From Acidobacteriota bacterium (GTDB taxonomy: Bacteria; Actinomycetota; Acidimicrobiia; Acidimicrobiales; SHLQ01): DNA of 15,080 nucleotides. Below the pieces are notes generated by a model that had not been told where the DNA came from, did not search any database, and saw only the letters and a program-made list of their open reading frames with translations. A program made the position numbers and the translations under genes. The DNA is taken from the NCBI GenBank assembly GCA_022562835.1, contig JADFOM010000031.1:1-15080 (forward strand), given 5' to 3'. Shown piece after piece: positions 14,537 through 15,080 of the stretch (position 1 is its first letter; every line of letters begins with the position of its first letter).

Positions 14537-14564
14537 TGGACAGATAGGTAGTGCTTGCTATAAT
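14537..14564 (+). promoter_or_regulatory. Consensus housekeeping promoter of the 6C RNA
   Basis: TGGACA (14537-14542, five of six to TTGACA), a 16-bp spacer and TATAAT (14559-14564, perfect), preceded by TG in TTGCTATAAT (an extended -10). It is by far the strongest promoter in the window. Transcription should begin near 14571, immediately before the structured RNA. Confidence 0.8.
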
Positions 14565-14573
14565 GAGCACTAC
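14548..14573. repeat. Perfect inverted repeat enclosing the 6C -10 box
   Basis: Arms GTAGTGCT (14548-14555) and AGCACTAC (14566-14573) flank a ten-base spacer that contains TATAAT. The arrangement is that of an operator whose occupancy would block polymerase, or of a palindrome reaching the transcription start. Which protein binds is unknown; the divergent LysR is a candidate. Confidence 0.7.
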
Positions 14574-14690
14574 GGCGGATGGACCTGACCCCCCTTAGGA
14601 ACCAACCGCCGGTCTAAAGACCGATCGATCCCCCCATACGACGGTCGAAATCGGAAGAGGTCGCCTCCCCGGCGGCCTCTTCTTCTTTTT
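14571..14690 (+). ncRNA. 6C: 6C small RNA
   Basis: About 120 nt between a consensus promoter and a strong terminator. It has the class-defining pair of stem-loops each presenting six cytosines. Stem 1 is GGCGGATGG (14574-14582) with CCAACCGCC (14602-14610), one mismatch, with an inner CCT/AGG pair and CCCCCC at 14589-14594. Stem 2 is GACCG (14619-14623) with CGGTC (14642-14646) and inner TCG/CGA, with CCCCCC at 14630-14635. Between them GGTCTAAAGACC could form a small alternative hairpin competing for the stem 2 strand. 6C RNA is restricted to Actinobacteria; the mycobacterial form (B11) lies next to a HAD hydrolase gene, as here. It acts as a base-pairing regulator through its C-rich loops. 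Confidence 0.9.
14654..14690 (+). terminator. Rho-independent terminator of the 6C RNA
   Basis: GAAGAGGTCGCC (14654-14665), loop TCCCC, and GGCGGCCTCTTC (14671-14682) form a 12-bp stem with one G-U pair, followed by TTCTTTTT (14683-14690). It is the only textbook intrinsic terminator in the window and separates the RNA from the HAD gene. Confidence 0.95.
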
Positions 14691-14747
14691 GCGGGTCGGC
14701 CACGTCTGGTCGCGTAGTACGTACCGACACGACGCCGGTGTGTCAGC

Positions 14748-14759
14748 TAGATTGCCGCC
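14748..14759 (+). promoter_or_regulatory. Probable leaderless promoter of the HAD hydrolase
   Basis: TAGATT (14748-14753) fits TANNNT and is followed by GCCGCC and the GTG at 14760. CCGACA at 14724-14729 is a weak -35 candidate at 18-bp spacing. No Shine-Dalgarno is present. Confidence 0.55.
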
Positions 14760-15080
14760 GTGGCAGGTGCGGCGATCTTCGATCTCGACCGGACGGTGAT
14801 CCCCGGCTCATTCGTACTGGGCACGTTCGGCGCCGCTGTCGACGATCGCTCATTGCTTGGAGTGGCTCTGCGCATGGCGACCGGATGGTTCGAACAGCGC
14901 GGTGAGTCGCGTACCTCGGCGGTGCTGTCGCGTACGGCCCTAAACATGCTGACCCCGCTCGCGCCGAGTCGTCTACGAACGCTCGGAGAACGCGCAGCGG
15001 TCAGGGTCGAACCGTTCGAGTGGGTGAACGGGGCTCTCGAGCGCCATCGAGCAGCGGGCGAGACGACGGTGCTGACCAGC
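14760..15080 (+). CDS. HAD-IB family hydrolase, partial (3' end outside window)
   Basis: The first 107 residues of a haloacid dehalogenase-superfamily phosphatase of the SerB-like IB group. Motif I is AIFDLDRTVIPGS (D8 nucleophile, D10 acid/base); the last visible residues, TTVLTS, are where motif II (hydrophobic residues then T/S) is expected. Between them is the helical cap of this group, RTALNMLTPLAPSRLRTLGE. The frame is open to the last base. GTG at 14760 is supported by TAGATT six bases upstream and by motif I falling at the right distance. It lies directly downstream of the 6C RNA, as Rv3661 does beside B11 in mycobacteria. Its substrate is unknown. Confidence 0.85.
   Translation, partial: MAGAAIFDLDRTVIPGSFVLGTFGAAVDDRSLLGVALRMATGWFEQRGESRTSAVLSRTALNMLTPLAPSRLRTLGERAAVRVEPFEWVNGALERHRAAGETTVLTS

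Noticed and set aside
14502..14570. LysR start at 14570
   Set aside because: The upstream codons would overlap the 6C promoter and inverted repeat, and the HTH domain begins at the ATG at 14501.

Overview
The window looks like chromosomal DNA from a high-GC actinobacterium. The support is a 6C small RNA beside a HAD hydrolase (a mycobacterial-type neighbourhood), a BsaP-type auxiliary protein beside bioB, a citrate synthase with the Actinobacteria/Proteobacteria type II layout, and at least six genes whose start codon sits 6-7 nt after a -10-like hexamer, as in leaderless actinobacterial genes. An Acidimicrobiia (Ilumatobacter-like) source is my best guess and is not proven. No phage, IS, CRISPR, tRNA or rRNA is visible; this is housekeeping and accessory metabolism.

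Region 1 (1-5240) is a biotin locus built around a divergent promoter at 3963-4040. Leftward runs a tight operon: an enoyl-CoA hydratase-fold gene, bioA, bioF and bioD. Its junctions are an 8-nt overlap, a stop directly abutting a start, and a 14-nt overlap. Rightward runs bioB followed by a 58-codon, seven-cysteine gene (bsaP). The first three bio genes convert the pimeloyl thioester to dethiobiotin, and BioB with BsaP inserts sulphur. This BioB lacks one of the textbook [2Fe-2S] ligands. A near-perfect hairpin covers the bioD stop codon.

Region 2 (5296-9322) holds a secreted esterase lipoprotein; a DUF3237 protein divergent from a second crotonase-fold protein over a 34-bp gap; a histidine phosphatase convergent on the latter, with a triplicated 15-mer covering both stop codons; and a PIG3-type quinone oxidoreductase followed by a decayed copy of its own 3' end.

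Region 3 (9323-14501, all on the minus strand) contains a LysR regulator, a biotin-dependent acyl-CoA carboxylase carboxyltransferase gene broken by one frameshift, citrate synthase, and an N-terminally extended ProA-like dehydrogenase. The carboxyltransferase works with a biotinylated subunit, so it is a plausible consumer of the biotin made in region 1.

Region 4 (14502-15080) is a regulatory island: a consensus promoter inside a perfect inverted repeat drives a 6C RNA ending in a strong terminator, followed by the start of a leaderless HAD-family hydrolase that runs off the window.
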